Position numbers and translations under genes: made by a program | DNA from: Delphinus delphis | Taxonomy: Eukaryota > Chordata > Mammalia > Artiodactyla > Delphinidae | Direction of reading: 5' to 3' | DNA length: 64,000 bases | Assembly (NCBI RefSeq): GCF_949987515.2 | Contig: NC_082687.1 | Coordinates: 123,485,838 to 123,549,837 of the forward strand | Shown: piece by piece, positions 48,531 to 61,044 of the stretch | Numbering within the stretch: the stretch's first letter is position 1 | Layout of the letters: each line of letters begins with the position of its first letter | Notes under the pieces: model-generated | The model's database searches: none | Told to the model about the DNA's origin: nothing | The model's input: the letters and a program-made list of their open reading frames with translations, nothing else

Positions 48531-50929
48531 CCATTAACAGTAGCTTCACATCCAAAACTGTGTGTTTGTCAACTATGGAATATCCAATGTTTCAAATGTG
48601 TTTAGTCTATGTATTGTTTGTTTATATATGTAGCTAAAGGTGCCTTTGGTAGAATACATTTTGCAGAGATATGATGCCACGGATCATAGATAGATTTGAT
48701 AATACCGTTGTTTGTTTACCTTTCAAAATACCCTATAAACTCTACTTTCATCAGTTGTATGGATATCATCAATGGCAGTAATTAAAACCATATTCTTGAT
48801 GAGATTTACACCAGTCTCCTCTAAGGCTAACTTGGCCATGCTTTCAAATTTTGCTTTAACTTGCTCCTACTTGATCCAATAAACTTTATTTTAAAATAAT
48901 GGTATCTTATGGTAAAAATGAACTTTCTGTTTGACAGTATGTACTTACACTTATTATTTTATTTCATTCATAAATATTTTGCCTTAAAATTAGGGGTATT
49001 ATACAGAGTATTATGGAGAATTTGGAGAAGGCTGTACAGAAAATTTCAGGTTTAAATGTCAGTTACTTGATTGGCCTCCTTAGCTCTATAAGTGGTTGCA
49101 AAGCAGTATTTGAACAAGACATTTGCTTTAATAGAGTGCAGTAGATCATTCCAAGTAAAAGATTGGATCAAAGGTTTCTGCTAACAAGATCAACTCTTTT
49201 ATTAGACGTTACCACCTACAACCATATGCAACAATTTAGTCTTTGCCAAAAGGATGTTTACAGTAACTGTAGCATAAGTTACGTGTACTACTTTGAAACA
49301 ATGGGGTTGTTTAAAACCATAAATCCGTGAAACAAATCAAACAAAGTGTTTTGGAGATATGTAGACATAGCTATGAACATAGCTAAAGAATGAGGTCAAT
49401 ATGTGGTTATACTGCCTTCATGATAAAATATTTAATGTCGTTCTACATAATCTACTTCAAAGGAATATATAATGCCTTATTAAAACAAACAGTAACTTAG
49501 GTTCTAGTTGTTTCTTCTTTCCTAATCTAATTTCCAAAATAAAGTTTGAATTTCTTCATTTCCCTGGCTTAAAAGGAACTTATCTTTAGAGAGTGATAGG
49601 TAGAAATGAAACAAAAGCCTATAGATCTGTGTGGATATGAAACAAAATAAAAATGAGTAACACTCTGATGACTGTTTTCTGTATAATGTCTTCAGGTGAT
49701 GAACATATTGCTAATGTGTCTAGAAGGGAAAAGTAAATATAACTTAATTCTCAATGTCATCTTTTAAAAAGAAAAACAAGTTATTTAGAAAGTACAAGAT
49801 TAAGTAACATTCAAGCTGTTTTGTCTAAGTTAAGTGGCCTGAGCTGGAGAATACACTCTTCAACATGAAATTGTTTCTTATAACATAGAAAATACTTTGG
49901 TTTCCTTAGATTATTTTCCATTACAAAAATCAGAAATTTAAAAAAAAAAAAAGTGCCACAACTCTTCTTGTTAGACTCGAATCACAGACATAAGAAAATA
50001 AGTTTCCCTGATCCTTTTCTAAAATCTTTCATTGGAAAAGGTTGATAAATGCACATTTTTCTCAGCAGAATTTTTGACTTATAGTTTAAAATGTTTTTAA
50101 AAATCTACTTATCAAAGACGTATAAATGTATCTGTGGAAAAATTCTTACATGTTCTTCGTAATTAATCTTCAATAGCTGAATATTTTTCTAGATGTGTCC
50201 ATTATAATCAACACCATTATCTTCAATAATGAAATATTTAATGATGTAAATTAAAATATTAATATAGTTGATTCCTTGACTAGACTGATGAGGAAGATAT
50301 GGTTGTTATCCTAATGCTATGAGTACTGTATGGCACTTATATTGCTGGTAAAGAAAGCAAGGTATAACTGTAACATATTCTAATTTCAGGAAAGAATCTT
50401 CTTTAAAGTATAGCAAGTGTCAACACATAAATATAAGATTCTACAGCATTAAGTGTATGGTTGTATCATTAATTGAAGAAGTAGGACTTGTCCTATTCAC
50501 AACTCTACACTTTATGTATGTTTGCCATTGTTACTAACATTTCAGGTATTTGGATGCTATTAAGAGGGAATGTTTAGCACTCCTAAGAACACTTGCTAGG
50601 AAAAGATTCAGCAAGAATGCAGAGGATGAGACGGTGGTATGAGCCAAGACAAGCTGAAGATCACTGTGCCAACTATCTGCTTTGAAAATGATTACTTAGC
50701 TCAGAAATACTAATTCTGAGATTAATAAGTTATGGGATTTTTGGATGTTATTTCAAAAACATTACATGTGCATTGTAGAACATAAGGAGAATATAGAAAA
50801 AATAAACACAAAAATCATTCTACTTCATCTGTTAACATATACTTCTTTCCAATTTTATGTCTATTTATTTTCAAATCTTTCTTAAAAATTCTTATTTTTA
50901 AGAAAGATACAGGCAGTTTGACTTCCAGC
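48531..50929. other. Unique AT-rich DNA
   Basis: No gene or confident repeat over 2.4 kb; an A-run lies at 49,938-49,952. Confidence 0.5.
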
Positions 50930-51230
50930 TTTTTTCTTTTATAACTCTACTTTGGAATGGATATAGATTTACAAAACAGTTGCACAGGTAGTACAGAGCA
51001 TCTGTCCTGTAGACCCTTCACCCAGCTTCCTCTAATGTTAGTATCTTTATCTAATCATGGAACACTTGTTAAAAGTAGTAAGAGATTAACAGTGGTGCAG
51101 TACTATTAACTGAACTACAGACCTTTCTCAGATTTCACTGTTTTCTACTAATGAGTTTTTACTCTTCCAAGATCCAACACAAGATACTACATTGACTCTA
51201 ACCAGCATTTTTCTTTTTTAAAGCCTAATA
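50930..51230 (-). mobile_element. Old L1 3' UTR fragment
   Basis: Reverse-strand old L1 3' end: gatttacaaaacagttgcac, cttcctctaatgttagtatc, gaactacagacctttctcag, then gatccaacacaagatactac. Confidence 0.65.
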
Positions 51231-51985
51231 TTATATTGTGTTTGCTTTTGTATATGGCCTTTTAAAAGGAAGATACAGATGTGTGCCTAGAGGAGAAGGT
51301 ACTGATTATATAGCCAAGAAAGGGCCCTAGGGAGACAAGTGTTTTGATCGATGCATAATAAGAAAATAAAATAGTGAAAAATCTGACCTCCATTAAATAG
51401 AACTGGGATTAACATTCAGGAAGAGATATGCTTCAGTCAAATAGAAGAGGACAGAAAACTTGGTTATCTTCATGGAAAGGCTTAGGGAACTCCAGAAATA
51501 TTAACACATTATTGGACTTTTGCAAATTAAGCTTGAAGATAAAAGAAGTCTCATACTCATCTTGGGATGAACAGAATGAAAAGGGATGAAGGATAAGGAA
51601 AGAAATTTACATTTTCCATTAAGGAGTTTAGTTTGCCTATACTCTAAAAACGCCACCCACAAACTCTTCGAAATGAGGCTAGGAGGCGTGTTAAACTATA
51701 GCAATGGCATTAATTCAGTTTATCTCTAAATGAAAACCTATTCTAAACCCCACATCAAGGATTCTAAACCTTTTCTCCAAAGCTTGTTTCATACCAAATC
51801 CCATATTTTCTTCAGAATACTTTTTTTTCTACTTTTCTAAGACTAAGACAATTCAAGATGCAAAACCCAGAAAGAAAACAGTTTATTTCTCTTGCTAATC
51901 AAAGGGGAAAATATAACTGCCTGGAAGAATTCATGTTCTTCCTAAAAGTTCAGGATCCTGATTTTAGAGTAAAATCAGTCAACGT
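51231..51985. other. Unique DNA
   Basis: No gene or clear repeat seen. The 96-codon frame 51,858-52,148 runs into old L1 sequence and is not supported. Confidence 0.45.
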
Positions 51986-53019
51986 GATTGTGTTTACATG
52001 TTTGTTTTTTCCATCACATTTTTGTAGTGTTAACCACATAGAAAAAATTACACAAATCATAAATATACAACTCAGTGAATTATTACAGAGCAAAGTCCTT
52101 TTGAACCAAAGCCAGGTCAAGAAACAGGATACTGACCTCATTCTATAAGCTTCATTTGTGCCACCTTCCAATCAATAACCTCATTGCTTCCCAAAGTAAA
52201 TTGCTATCCTGACTACAATAATTTGCTTGTCTTGGGAATTAATATAATTGTAATCATCCAAAATATATACTTTAGTGTTTGGCCTCTTTCTCTCAATATT
52301 ATGATTATGATATTCATCTATGCTATTGCATACAGCTAGTATGAATTCATTTTCATTGCTCTATAGTATTAACATTTTATGACTCTTTCTCTACTCTTTT
52401 GCCATTCTTCCAGTATGAATATGTGGATAGTTATCATTTTCTGCTATTAAAGTAATAGTGCTATGAGTATTCTGCATGTGTTTTGGTTTTACACTTGTAT
52501 GCATTTCTGTTACTGATGGGATTTCTTGTTTTACACTGTGACTATGTTTAGCTTAATAGAAAATGTCAAACACTTCCCTGGAGGGAATAATTTATTCTTT
52601 CACAAGCTGTATAAAAATGCCTGTTGCTCCACTTTCACACCATCACTGGTCTTGTTAGTCTTTATAATTTTCTATTCCTAAGAGGGTACAGACTTGTTAT
52701 TGTGTCTTTAATGTGCCTTTTCATGATGAGTAATGATGATGGTAAATTTTCATATGTTTAGTGGCCAACTGGATACACTTTTAGTGAAATGCTGCACAGT
52801 GAGTTCTTCAAACATCTTCTCCCATGTTAACACTTTCTTATCAATTTAACAGTGTCTTTTGAGGTAGTAAATTTTACCAATCTTTTCCTTTAAGTTGATT
52901 TTTTTGTGTCCTCTTTAAGAAATCTTTCCTGATGCCAAGGTCATTAATATATTCTTACATTAGCGCCTAGAACCTTCCTAATTTTTTTTAAATTCAAATG
53001 CGCAATCCACTTGGAGTTT

Positions 53020-53038
53020 CTGTGTGTGTGCACACCTG

Positions 53039-53067
<29 letters not shown>
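53020..53067. repeat. (GT)n microsatellite, interrupted
   Basis: TG/GT units, interrupted at 53,030-53,039, then a pure run of about 14 units from 53,040. Confidence 0.95.
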
Positions 53068-53069
<2 letters not shown>

Positions 53070-53111
53070 ATGTGAGTTTGCTTGTTTGTTCTCCTTACAC
53101 AAATCAATTTT

Positions 53112-53397
53112 TTAAACATTTATTTATTTATTTTTGGCTGTGTTGGGTCTTCGTTTCTGTGCGAGGGCTTTCTCTAGTTGTGGCAAGCGGGGGCCACTCT
53201 TCATCGCGTTGCACGGGCCTCTCACTGTCGTGGCCTCTCTTGTTGCGGAGCACAGGCTCCAGACGCGCAGGCTCAGTAGTTGTGGCTCACGGACCCAGTT
53301 GCTCCGTGGCATGTGGGATCTTCCCAGACCAGAGCTCGAACCCGTATCTCCTGCATTGGCAGGCAGATTATCAACCACTGCGCCATCAGGGAAGCCC
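53112..53397 (-). mobile_element. Long-form CHR SINE
   Basis: Minus-strand copy with a perfect 14-bp target-site duplication, cacaaatcaatttt, at 53,098-53,111 and 53,398-53,411. It keeps the older tail segment (ttggctgtgttgggtcttcg) upstream of a gcacgggcctctcactgtcg stretch typical of the shorter young form. It therefore combines features of both forms and may represent an intermediate subfamily. The 191-codon frame from 53,134 spans it and is an artefact. Confidence 0.95.
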
Positions 53398-53760
53398 CAC
53401 AAATCAATTTTACACATAGGTAGCTTGTTGAAATATGTGAATATTCTTGTGGATTCATGCTATTTTGTGTTTTCTACCATACCAAGTCCTTTCACTTCAA
53501 AATTCTTCTTTAGTAGTGTCTTGGCTAATATTAGACCTTCGCATCTCCATGTAAATTTAAATGGGTTCTGCCAATTTCCACAAAAGAATTTTGTTGATAT
53601 TTTCATTGTAATTACATTGAATCTATTAAATCAGTTAGGGAAGAATTGTCATTATAATATTGAATCTTCAAATTATTTTGAATGCATGGCATATCCCTCA
53701 GTTATTTAGATCGTTTTTAAAAATATTTCTTAATATTTTATAGTATTTTATATAGACGTG

Positions 53761-54785
53761 TTATCCTTCTTTTAGATTTAATAACAGGGATTTTATTATC
53801 AAGGACATTTTAGGTGGCCTGATTGACAGAAGAACATATTTCATGGTAGTGTCATTATCTGGAAGGCTCTTTACTAAGAAAAAGAAATAAAGATAAGACA
53901 TGATGGTCAAGACCAAGTCACATTGGTGGAAAAAAATTACCGAAATATTAAGCAAAGGACTTTTATACTTTTGTTAGGAACCAACTGATAGAATATAATT
54001 TAGAGTCAAGTCTTTATCTGCTGACTATAGAGAAAGGAAAAAGAAAGGTATCTAAAGCTACCTACCAGATAGTAAAATAAGATTAATAAGCCACAATTTT
54101 GGAACAGAGACTAATTTACATAGATAAATCACCAATGAAAGTTTCCTTACTTCTAGACTCTGGACCCTCTGCTCTCTATCAATAAATATTTCTTCATTTT
54201 GACGTGAAAAGAATTGAATGTTTGGAACAGTAAACAGCAACTGAAATCACCCCTCCTTTGTACTCACTGTCATTGAATTATGGAGGAATCAATTTATAAT
54301 AATTGTATCTCCTTTTATACAGTTAATGATTTCTCATTTAACTACTGATATCTACTTGTGCTTTGTATAATTAGGGAATTCCCTTCTGGTTAAACAGTAT
54401 TTAGAAGATATTGATAGTATATACCTGTAGACTATGCTGTCAAGATAAGTTAATTAGTTCTATGGAAAGACTATGAAAAATATGATTAAATGTGGACCCT
54501 GAAATATAGTTTAGCAGGAGACATGACAGCACTGAATATTCCAAGGTTATAAAGTAAGGACAACAAACACTCCTTCATCAGACAGTATTGAGCATCTAAT
54601 GTGTCTAGTCCTCAGAAATTTTGTACAAGATCTGAGACTAAAACCTAAAGGCCATTAGTTTAGTTTTTTTAATTAAATTTTTTAAATTACTCCTAGAAAG
54701 TCCTTTTAGAATTCTTAGTTTATAAAATCATACTCTACAGTAGCATTGGTAGTTTTCTATATTTAATTAACTGTTACGAATACAT
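53761..54785. other. Unique AT-rich DNA
   Basis: No gene or confident repeat. It ends at the left target-site duplication of the large L1. Confidence 0.5.
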
Positions 54786-55199
54786 ACCAATAAGTTTTTA
54801 TTTATTTCTTTGTTTAATTTTATTTTTTTAACATCTTTATTGGAGTATAATTGCTTTACAATGCTGTGTTATTTTCTGCTTTATAACAAAGTGAATCAGC
54901 TATACATATACATATATCCCCATATCTCTACCCTCTCGTGTCTCCTTCCCACCCTCCCTATCCCACCCCTTTAGGTGGTCACAAAGCACTGAGCTGATCT
55001 CCCTGTGCTATGCGGCTGCTTCCCACTAGCTTTCTACTTTACATTTGGTAGTGTATATATGTACCTGCCACTCTCTCACTTCAACCCAGCTTACTGTTCC
55101 CCATCCCTGTGTCCTCAAGTCTATACTTCTACATCTTTATTCCTGTCCTGCCCCTAGGTTCTTCACAACCATTTTTTTTCTTTTTTTTTTAGATTCAAT

Positions 55200-57357
55200 A
55201 TATATGTGTTAGCATATGCTATTTGTTTTTCTCTTTCTGACTTACTTCACTCTGTATGACAGACTCTAGATTCATCCAACTCACTGAAAATAACTCACTT
55301 TAGTTACTTTTTATGGCTGCGTAATCTTCCATTATATATATGTGTTACATCTTCTTTATCCAGTCATCTGTCAATGGATACTTAGTTTGCTTCCATGTCC
55401 TGGCTATTGTAAATAGAGTTGTCAATGAATATTGTGGTACATGATTCTTTTTGAAGTATGGTTTTCTAAGGGTATATACCCAGTAGTGGAATTGCTGGGT
55501 CATATGGTAATTCTATTTTTATATTTTAAGACCCTCCATACTGTTCTCCATAGTGGCTGTATCAATTTACATTCCCACCAGCAGTGCAAGAGGGTTCCCT
55601 TTTCTCCACACCCTCTCCAGAATTTATTGTTTGTAGATTTTTTGATGATGGCCTTTCTGACTGGTATGAGGTGACACCTTATTGTAGTTTTGATGTGCAT
55701 TTCTGTAACTATTAGTGATGTTGAGCATCCTTTCATGTGTTTGTTGGCAATCTGTGTATCTTCTTTGGAGAAATGTGTATTTAGGTCTTCTACCCATTTT
55801 GGGATTGGGTTTCTTATTTTTTTTGATATTGAGCTGCATGAGCTGCTTGTAAATTTTGGAGATTAATCCTTTGTCACTTGCTTCATTTGCAAATATTTTC
55901 TCCCATTCTGAGGGTTGTCTTTTTGTCTTGTTTATGTTTTCCTTTGCTGTGCAAAAGCATTTCAGTTTCATTAGGTCCCATTTGTTTATTTTTATTTCCA
56001 TTTCTCTAAGAAGTGAGTAAAAAAGATCTTGCTGTGATTTATGTCATAGGGTGTTTGGCCTGTGTTTTCCTCTAAGAGTTTTATAGTGTCTGGGCTTACA
56101 TTTAGGTCTTTAATCCATTTTGAGTTTATTTTTGTGTATGGTGTTAGGGAGTGTTCTAATTTCATTCTTCTACATGTAGCTGTCCAGTTTCCCCAGCACC
56201 ACTTATCGAAGAGGCTGTCTTTTCTCCATTGTATATTCTTGCCTACTGTATCAAAAATAAGGTGACCATATGTGCGTGGGTTTATCTCTGGGCTTTCTAT
56301 CCTGTTCCATTGATGTATATTTCTGTTTTTGTGCCAGTACCATACTATCCTGATTACTGTAGCTTTGTAGTATAGTCTGAAGTCCAGGAGCCTGATTCCT
56401 CTAGCTCTGTTTTTCTTTCTCGAGATTGCTTTGGCTATTTGGGGTCTTTTGTGTTTCCATACAAATTGTGAAATTGCTTGTTCTACTTCTGTGAAAAATG
56501 CCATTGGTAGTTTGATAGGGAATACACTGAATCTGTCGATTGCTTTGGGTAGTATAGTCATTTTCACAGTGTTGATTCTTCCAATCCAAGATCATGGTAT
56601 ATCTCTCCATCTGTTTGTATCATCTTTAATTTCTTTCCTCAGTGTCTTATAGTTTTGTGCATACGGGTCTTTTGTCTCCCTAGGTATGTTTATTCCTAGG
56701 TATTTTATTCTTTTTGTTGCAGTGGTAAATGGGAGTGTTTCCATAATTTCTCTATCAGATTTTTCATCATTATTGTATAGGAATGCAAGAGAATCTGTGC
56801 ATTAATTTTGTATCCTGCTACTTTACCAAATTCATTGATTAGCTTGAGTAGTTTTCTGGTAGCATCTTTAGGATTCTCTGTGTATAGTATCATGTCATCT
56901 GCAAACAGTGACAACTTTACTTCTTTTTTGATTTGGATTCTTTTGTGTTACTGTCGATTTTCCTTTTATGGCTGTTAGCATTTGCCTTATGTATTGAAGT
57001 GCTCCTATGTTGGTTGCATAAATATTTAAAATTGTTACATCTTCTTCTTGGATTGATCCCTTGATCATTATTTAGTGTCGTTCTTTTTCTCTTGTAATAG
57101 TCTTTATTTTAGTCTATTTTGTCAGATATGAGAATTGCTACTGCAGCCTTCTTCTGATTTCCTTTTTCATGGAATATCTTTTTCCATCTGCTCACTTTCA
57201 GTCTGTATGTGTCCCTGGGTCTGAAGTGGGTCTCTTGTAGACAGCATATATATGGGTCTTGTTTTTGTATCCATTCAGCCAGTCTGTGTCTTTAGGTGGG
57301 AGCATTTAATCCATTTACATTTAAGTTAGTTATCGATATGTATGTTCCTATCACCAT
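55200..57357 (-). pseudogene. L1 ORF2 with a large internal deletion
   Basis: The start codon is at 57,355-57,357, followed by the N-terminal motif LNVNGLNAP of the endonuclease domain. Around 56,940 the sequence jumps from endonuclease to the reverse-transcriptase core: the catalytic FADDMILY lies at about 56,880-56,905 with [11 protein letters not shown] next. The C-terminal part follows ([28 protein letters not shown], cysteine-rich [14 protein letters not shown] near 55,560). The deleted segment should hold the endonuclease C-terminal half and the first part of the polymerase, roughly 1.7 kb. Further frameshifts split the remainder. Confidence 0.9.
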
Positions 57358-57396
57358 TTTCTTAATTGTTTGCGGTTTGTTACTGTAGGTCTTTTC

Positions 57397-58260
57397 CTAG
57401 AGGAGTTCCTTAAGCATTTGTTGTAAAGCCAGTTTGCTGTTGCTGAATTCTCTTAACTTTTTCTTTTCTGTAAAGATTTTAATTTCTCCGTCGAATCTGA
57501 GATCCTTGCTGGGTAGAGTAATCTTGGTTGTAGGTTTTTCCCTTTCATCACCTTAAATATGTCCTGCCACTCCCTTCTGGCGTGCAGAGCTTCTGCTGAA
57601 AGATGAGCTATTAACCTTATGGGGATTATGTTGTATGTTATTTGTTTTATTTCCCTTGCTGCTTTTAATATTTTTTTCTTTGTATTTAATTTTTGATAGT
57701 TTGATTAATATGTGTTTTGCTGTGTTTCTCCTTGGATTTATCCTGTATGGGACTCTCTGTTCTTCCTGGACTTGATTAACTATTTCCTTTCCCATATTAT
57801 GGAAGTTTTCAACTATAATCTCTTCAAATATTTTCTCAGTCCCTTTCTTTTTCTCTTCTTCTTCTGGGACCCCTGTAATTCAAATGTCAGTGCATTTAAT
57901 GTTGTCCCAGATGTCTCTGAGAGTGTCCTCAATTCTTTTCATTCTTTTTTCTTTATTGTGCTCCGCAGTAGTTATTTCCACTATTTTATCTTCCTGGTCA
58001 TTTATCCGTTCTTCTGCCTCAGTTATTCTGCTATTGATTCCTTCTAGAGAATTTTTAATTTCACTTATTGTGATGTTTATTTGGTCTTTCGTTTTTCTAG
58101 GTTTTTGTTAAAGGTTTCTTGAATTTTCTCCATTCTGTTTCCAAGGTTTTGGATCATCTTTACCATCATTACTCTGAATTCTTTTTCAGGTACACTGTCT
58201 ATCTGATAAAGGGTTTTTACCTTGCTCCTTCATCTGCTGCATGTTTCTCTGTCTTCTCAT
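57397..58260 (-). pseudogene. L1 ORF1 remnant
   Basis: Starts at the complement of 58,258-58,260 with MRRQRNMQQMKEQG and ends in a leucine-rich LKELL then stop (57,397-57,399). That stop is about 40 bp upstream of the ORF2 start, the expected two-cistron spacing. A conserved C-terminal-domain piece is readable: EIVNQVQEEQRVPYRINPRR. ORF1 encodes the RNA-binding, trimer-forming L1 chaperone. The longest surviving frame is only 80 codons because of small indels. Confidence 0.85.
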
Positions 58261-60405
58261 TTTGCTTATCTTACTGCGTTTGGGGTCTCCATTTCGCAGG
58301 CTGCAGGTTCGTGGTTCCTGTTGGTTTTGGTGTCTGCCCCCCGTGGGTAAGGTTGATTCAGTGGGCTTCCTGATTGAGGGGATTGGTGCCTGTGTTCTGG
58401 TGGATGAGGCTGGATCTTGTCTTTCTCATGGTCAGGACCACGTCCGGTGGTGTGTTTGTGGTGTCTGTGACCTTATTGTGATTTTAGGCAGCCTCTGTGC
58501 TAATGGGTGGGGTTGTGTCCCTGTCTTGCTAGTTGTTTGGCATAGGGTGTCCAGCACTGTAGCTTGCTGGTCATTGAGTGGAGCTGGGTCTTAGTGTTGA
58601 GATGGAGATCTCTGAGAGAGCTTTTGCCATTTGATATTACATGGAGCTGGGAGGTCTCTGGTGGACCAATATCCTGAACTACGCTCTCCCACCTCAGAGG
58701 CACAGGCCTGACATGAAAACCCTGTCAGCCACATGGCTCAGAAGAAAAGGGAGAAAGAAAGAAAGAATAAAAAATAAAATAAAGTTATTAAAATAAAAGA
58801 TAAAGAAATTGTTAAAAATAAAATTAAAAGTAATATAAGAAAAAGAAAGAAAGAATAGGCCAACCAAACCAAAAAACAAACCGCCAATGATAACAAATGC
58901 TAAAAACTATGCTAAAAAAACACAAAACTAAAAAATGGACAGACAGAACCCTAGGACAAATGTTAAAAGAAAGCTATACAGACAAAATCACAAAAAGAAG
59001 CATACACATACACACTCACAAAAAGAGAAAAAGGAAAAAAATATATATATATATGTATATTAAAAAAAAGGAAGAGAGCAACCAAATCAATAAATAAATC
59101 TACCAATGATAATAAACTCTAAATACTAAACTGAGATAAATATAAAACCAGAAAGCAGTCAGCCACATACAGCAATCCCCAAGCTTACAGTTGCTCCCAA
59201 AATCCACCACCTCAATTTTGGGATGATTCGTTGTCTATTCAGGTTGTCTATTCCACAGATGCAGGGTACATCAAGTTGATTGTGGAGATTTAATCCTCTG
59301 CTCCTGAGGCCGCTGGGAGAGATTTCCCTTTCTCTTCTTTGTTCGCTCAGCTCCCAGGGTTCAGCTGTGGATTTGGCCCTGCCTCTGCATGTAGGTCGCC
59401 TGAGGGCATCTGTTCTTTGCTCAGACAGGACAGGGTTAAAGCAGCAGCTGATTGGGGGCTCTGGCTCACTCAGGCTGAGGGGAGGGAGGGGTACGGATGC
59501 AGGGCGAGCCTGTGGCAGCAGAGGCCGGCGTGATGTTGCACCAACGTGAGGCGCACCATGTGTTCTCCTGGAGAAGTTGTCCCTGGATCACGGGACCCTG
59601 GCAGCAGCAGGCTGCACAGGCTCCCGGGAGGGGAGGTGTGGATAGTGGCCTGTGCCAGCACACAGGCTTCTTGGTGGCTGCAGTAGCAGCCTTAGCGTCT
59701 CATGCCCGTCTCTGGGGTCCGTGCCAATAGCCGCGGCTTGCGCCCGTCTCTGGAGCTCCTTTAAGCGGTTCTCTGAATCCCCTCTCCTCGCGCACCCCAA
59801 AATAATGGTCTCTTGCCTTTTGGGCAGCTCCAGACTTTTTCCCGGACTCCCTCCTGGCTAGCCGTGGTGCACTAGCCCCCTTCAGGCTGTGTTCACGCCG
59901 CCAACCCCAGTCCTCTCCCTGGGATCTCACCTCCGAAGTCCGAGCCTTAGCTCCCAGCCCCGCCCGCACCGACGGGTGAGCAGACAAGCCTCTCTGGCTG
60001 GTGAGTGCCGGTTGGCCCCAATCCTCTGTGTGGGAATCTCTGCGCTTTGCCCTCTGCACCCCTGTTGCTGCGCTCTCCTCTGCGGCTCCGAAGATTTCTC
60101 CCTCCGCCACCCGCAGTCTCCGCCCGCAAAGGGGCTTCTAGTGTGTGGGAACCTTTCCTCCTTCACAGCTCCCTCCCACTGGTGCAGGTCCCGTCCCTAT
60201 TCTTTGTCTCTGTTTTTTCTTTTTTCTTTTGCCCTACCCAGGTACGTGGGGAGTTTCTTGCCGTTTGGGAAGTCTGAGGTCTTCTGCCAGCATTCAGTAG
60301 GTGTTCTGCAGGAGTTGTTCCACATGTAGATGTATTTCTGATGTTTTTGTGGGGAGGAAGGTGATCTCCACATCTTACTCCTCTGCCATCTTGAAGGTCT
60401 CTACC
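58261..60405 (-). promoter_or_regulatory. L1 5' UTR / internal promoter region
   Basis: About 2.1 kb upstream of ORF1 in the element's sense. The part at about 59,280-60,290 is markedly GC-rich with many CpGs, unlike everything else in the window. The part at about 58,740-59,110 is purine-rich on the plus strand. Position and composition fit the L1 internal promoter, which starts transcription at the element's first base (near 60,405) toward lower coordinates. Several 60-146-codon frames across it are by-products of base composition. Activity cannot be judged from sequence. Confidence 0.8.
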
Positions 60406-60418
60406 ACCAATAAGTTTT

Positions 60419-61044
60419 AGACAAGGCTGCCAACTTATTTCAAACTCTAGTATCTATCAATTTCTGCACTTGTTTTCCTGAAGCCTAGCTGCTACTATCT
60501 CTAACATTATGGTAAATTCTAAGGCTCTTTATGTGATTAAGACAACAAATATAAATTTGAAGAAAATTCAGCATAAGTAGTAGATGACTGTGATATTGAA
60601 ATTCATGGGGAATATAATACATTGATCTTGCAATTTTTTTAAAAAAATGATTAGTGGATGTTTACTTTATAATAGGCATATTGTGGGAGATGAATATATA
60701 ATGGCTCCTAAATCATGTTAACAAAAAAGGATCCATAACAATTACAAATGTGTGAAAAATGTGAGCTTAGCATATTGAGGGAAAAAGAAGAAAATATCCT
60801 TGATGATGTGGAGCCCTGATATATGACTAGATAAATGTAAGTTTGATTTAGAGGTAGTAAGGTTTAGAAATGTAAGGTTGATTGAATGGAGATACTGACT
60901 GTTATGCTGAGAAGTCCAGATTTAGTTCTCTTCTTACCAGTGGCCACAGTAAATTGTAAAATATTGTACCACCATAAATAAGGTTATATTACAAAATATG
61001 AAATGTATTAGTTTTCTTTAAGTAATCTCCCTATGTTATTTTGT
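60419..61044. other. Unique AT-rich DNA
   Basis: No gene or clear repeat seen. Confidence 0.5.

Larger units (their letters stand above)
51986..53760 (-). mobile_element. Old L1 fragment interrupted by a SINE
   Basis: Reverse-strand old L1: aaatatacaactcagtgaat, gcctctttctctcaatatta, tttatcaattt-type segments, then after the SINE gtcttggctaatattagacc and ttgcattgaatctatta-like wording. The frame is extensively broken. A GT microsatellite (53,020-53,067) and a CHR SINE (53,112-53,397) sit inside it. Confidence 0.7.
54799..60405 (-). mobile_element. Cetacean-type L1 with both ends, internally deleted
   Basis: A perfect 13-bp target-site duplication, accaataagtttt, lies at 54,786-54,798 and 60,406-60,418. 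From right to left it has a 5' terminus with a ccatctt (element aagatgg) start, a long GC-rich 5' UTR, ORF1, a short spacer, ORF2, a 3' UTR, a reverse AATAAA (54,836-54,841) and a worn T-rich tail. The 5.6-kb length is short because about the middle half of ORF2 is missing near 56,940. Insertion was therefore of a 5'-complete copy. Frameshifts make it immobile. Confidence 0.95.

Noticed and set aside
53134..53709. 191-codon plus-strand open frame
   Set aside because: It reads antisense through a CHR SINE into old L1 sequence; no protein similarity.
55992..56567. 191-codon minus-strand open frame
   Set aside because: It is a surviving piece of L1 ORF2; the frame is broken on both sides and the element is deleted.
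59280..60329. Several overlapping frames up to 146 codons on both strands in GC-rich DNA
   Set aside because: They lie in the L1 5' UTR, where high GC reduces stop codons; frames on both strands are equally long, as expected of non-coding GC-rich DNA.
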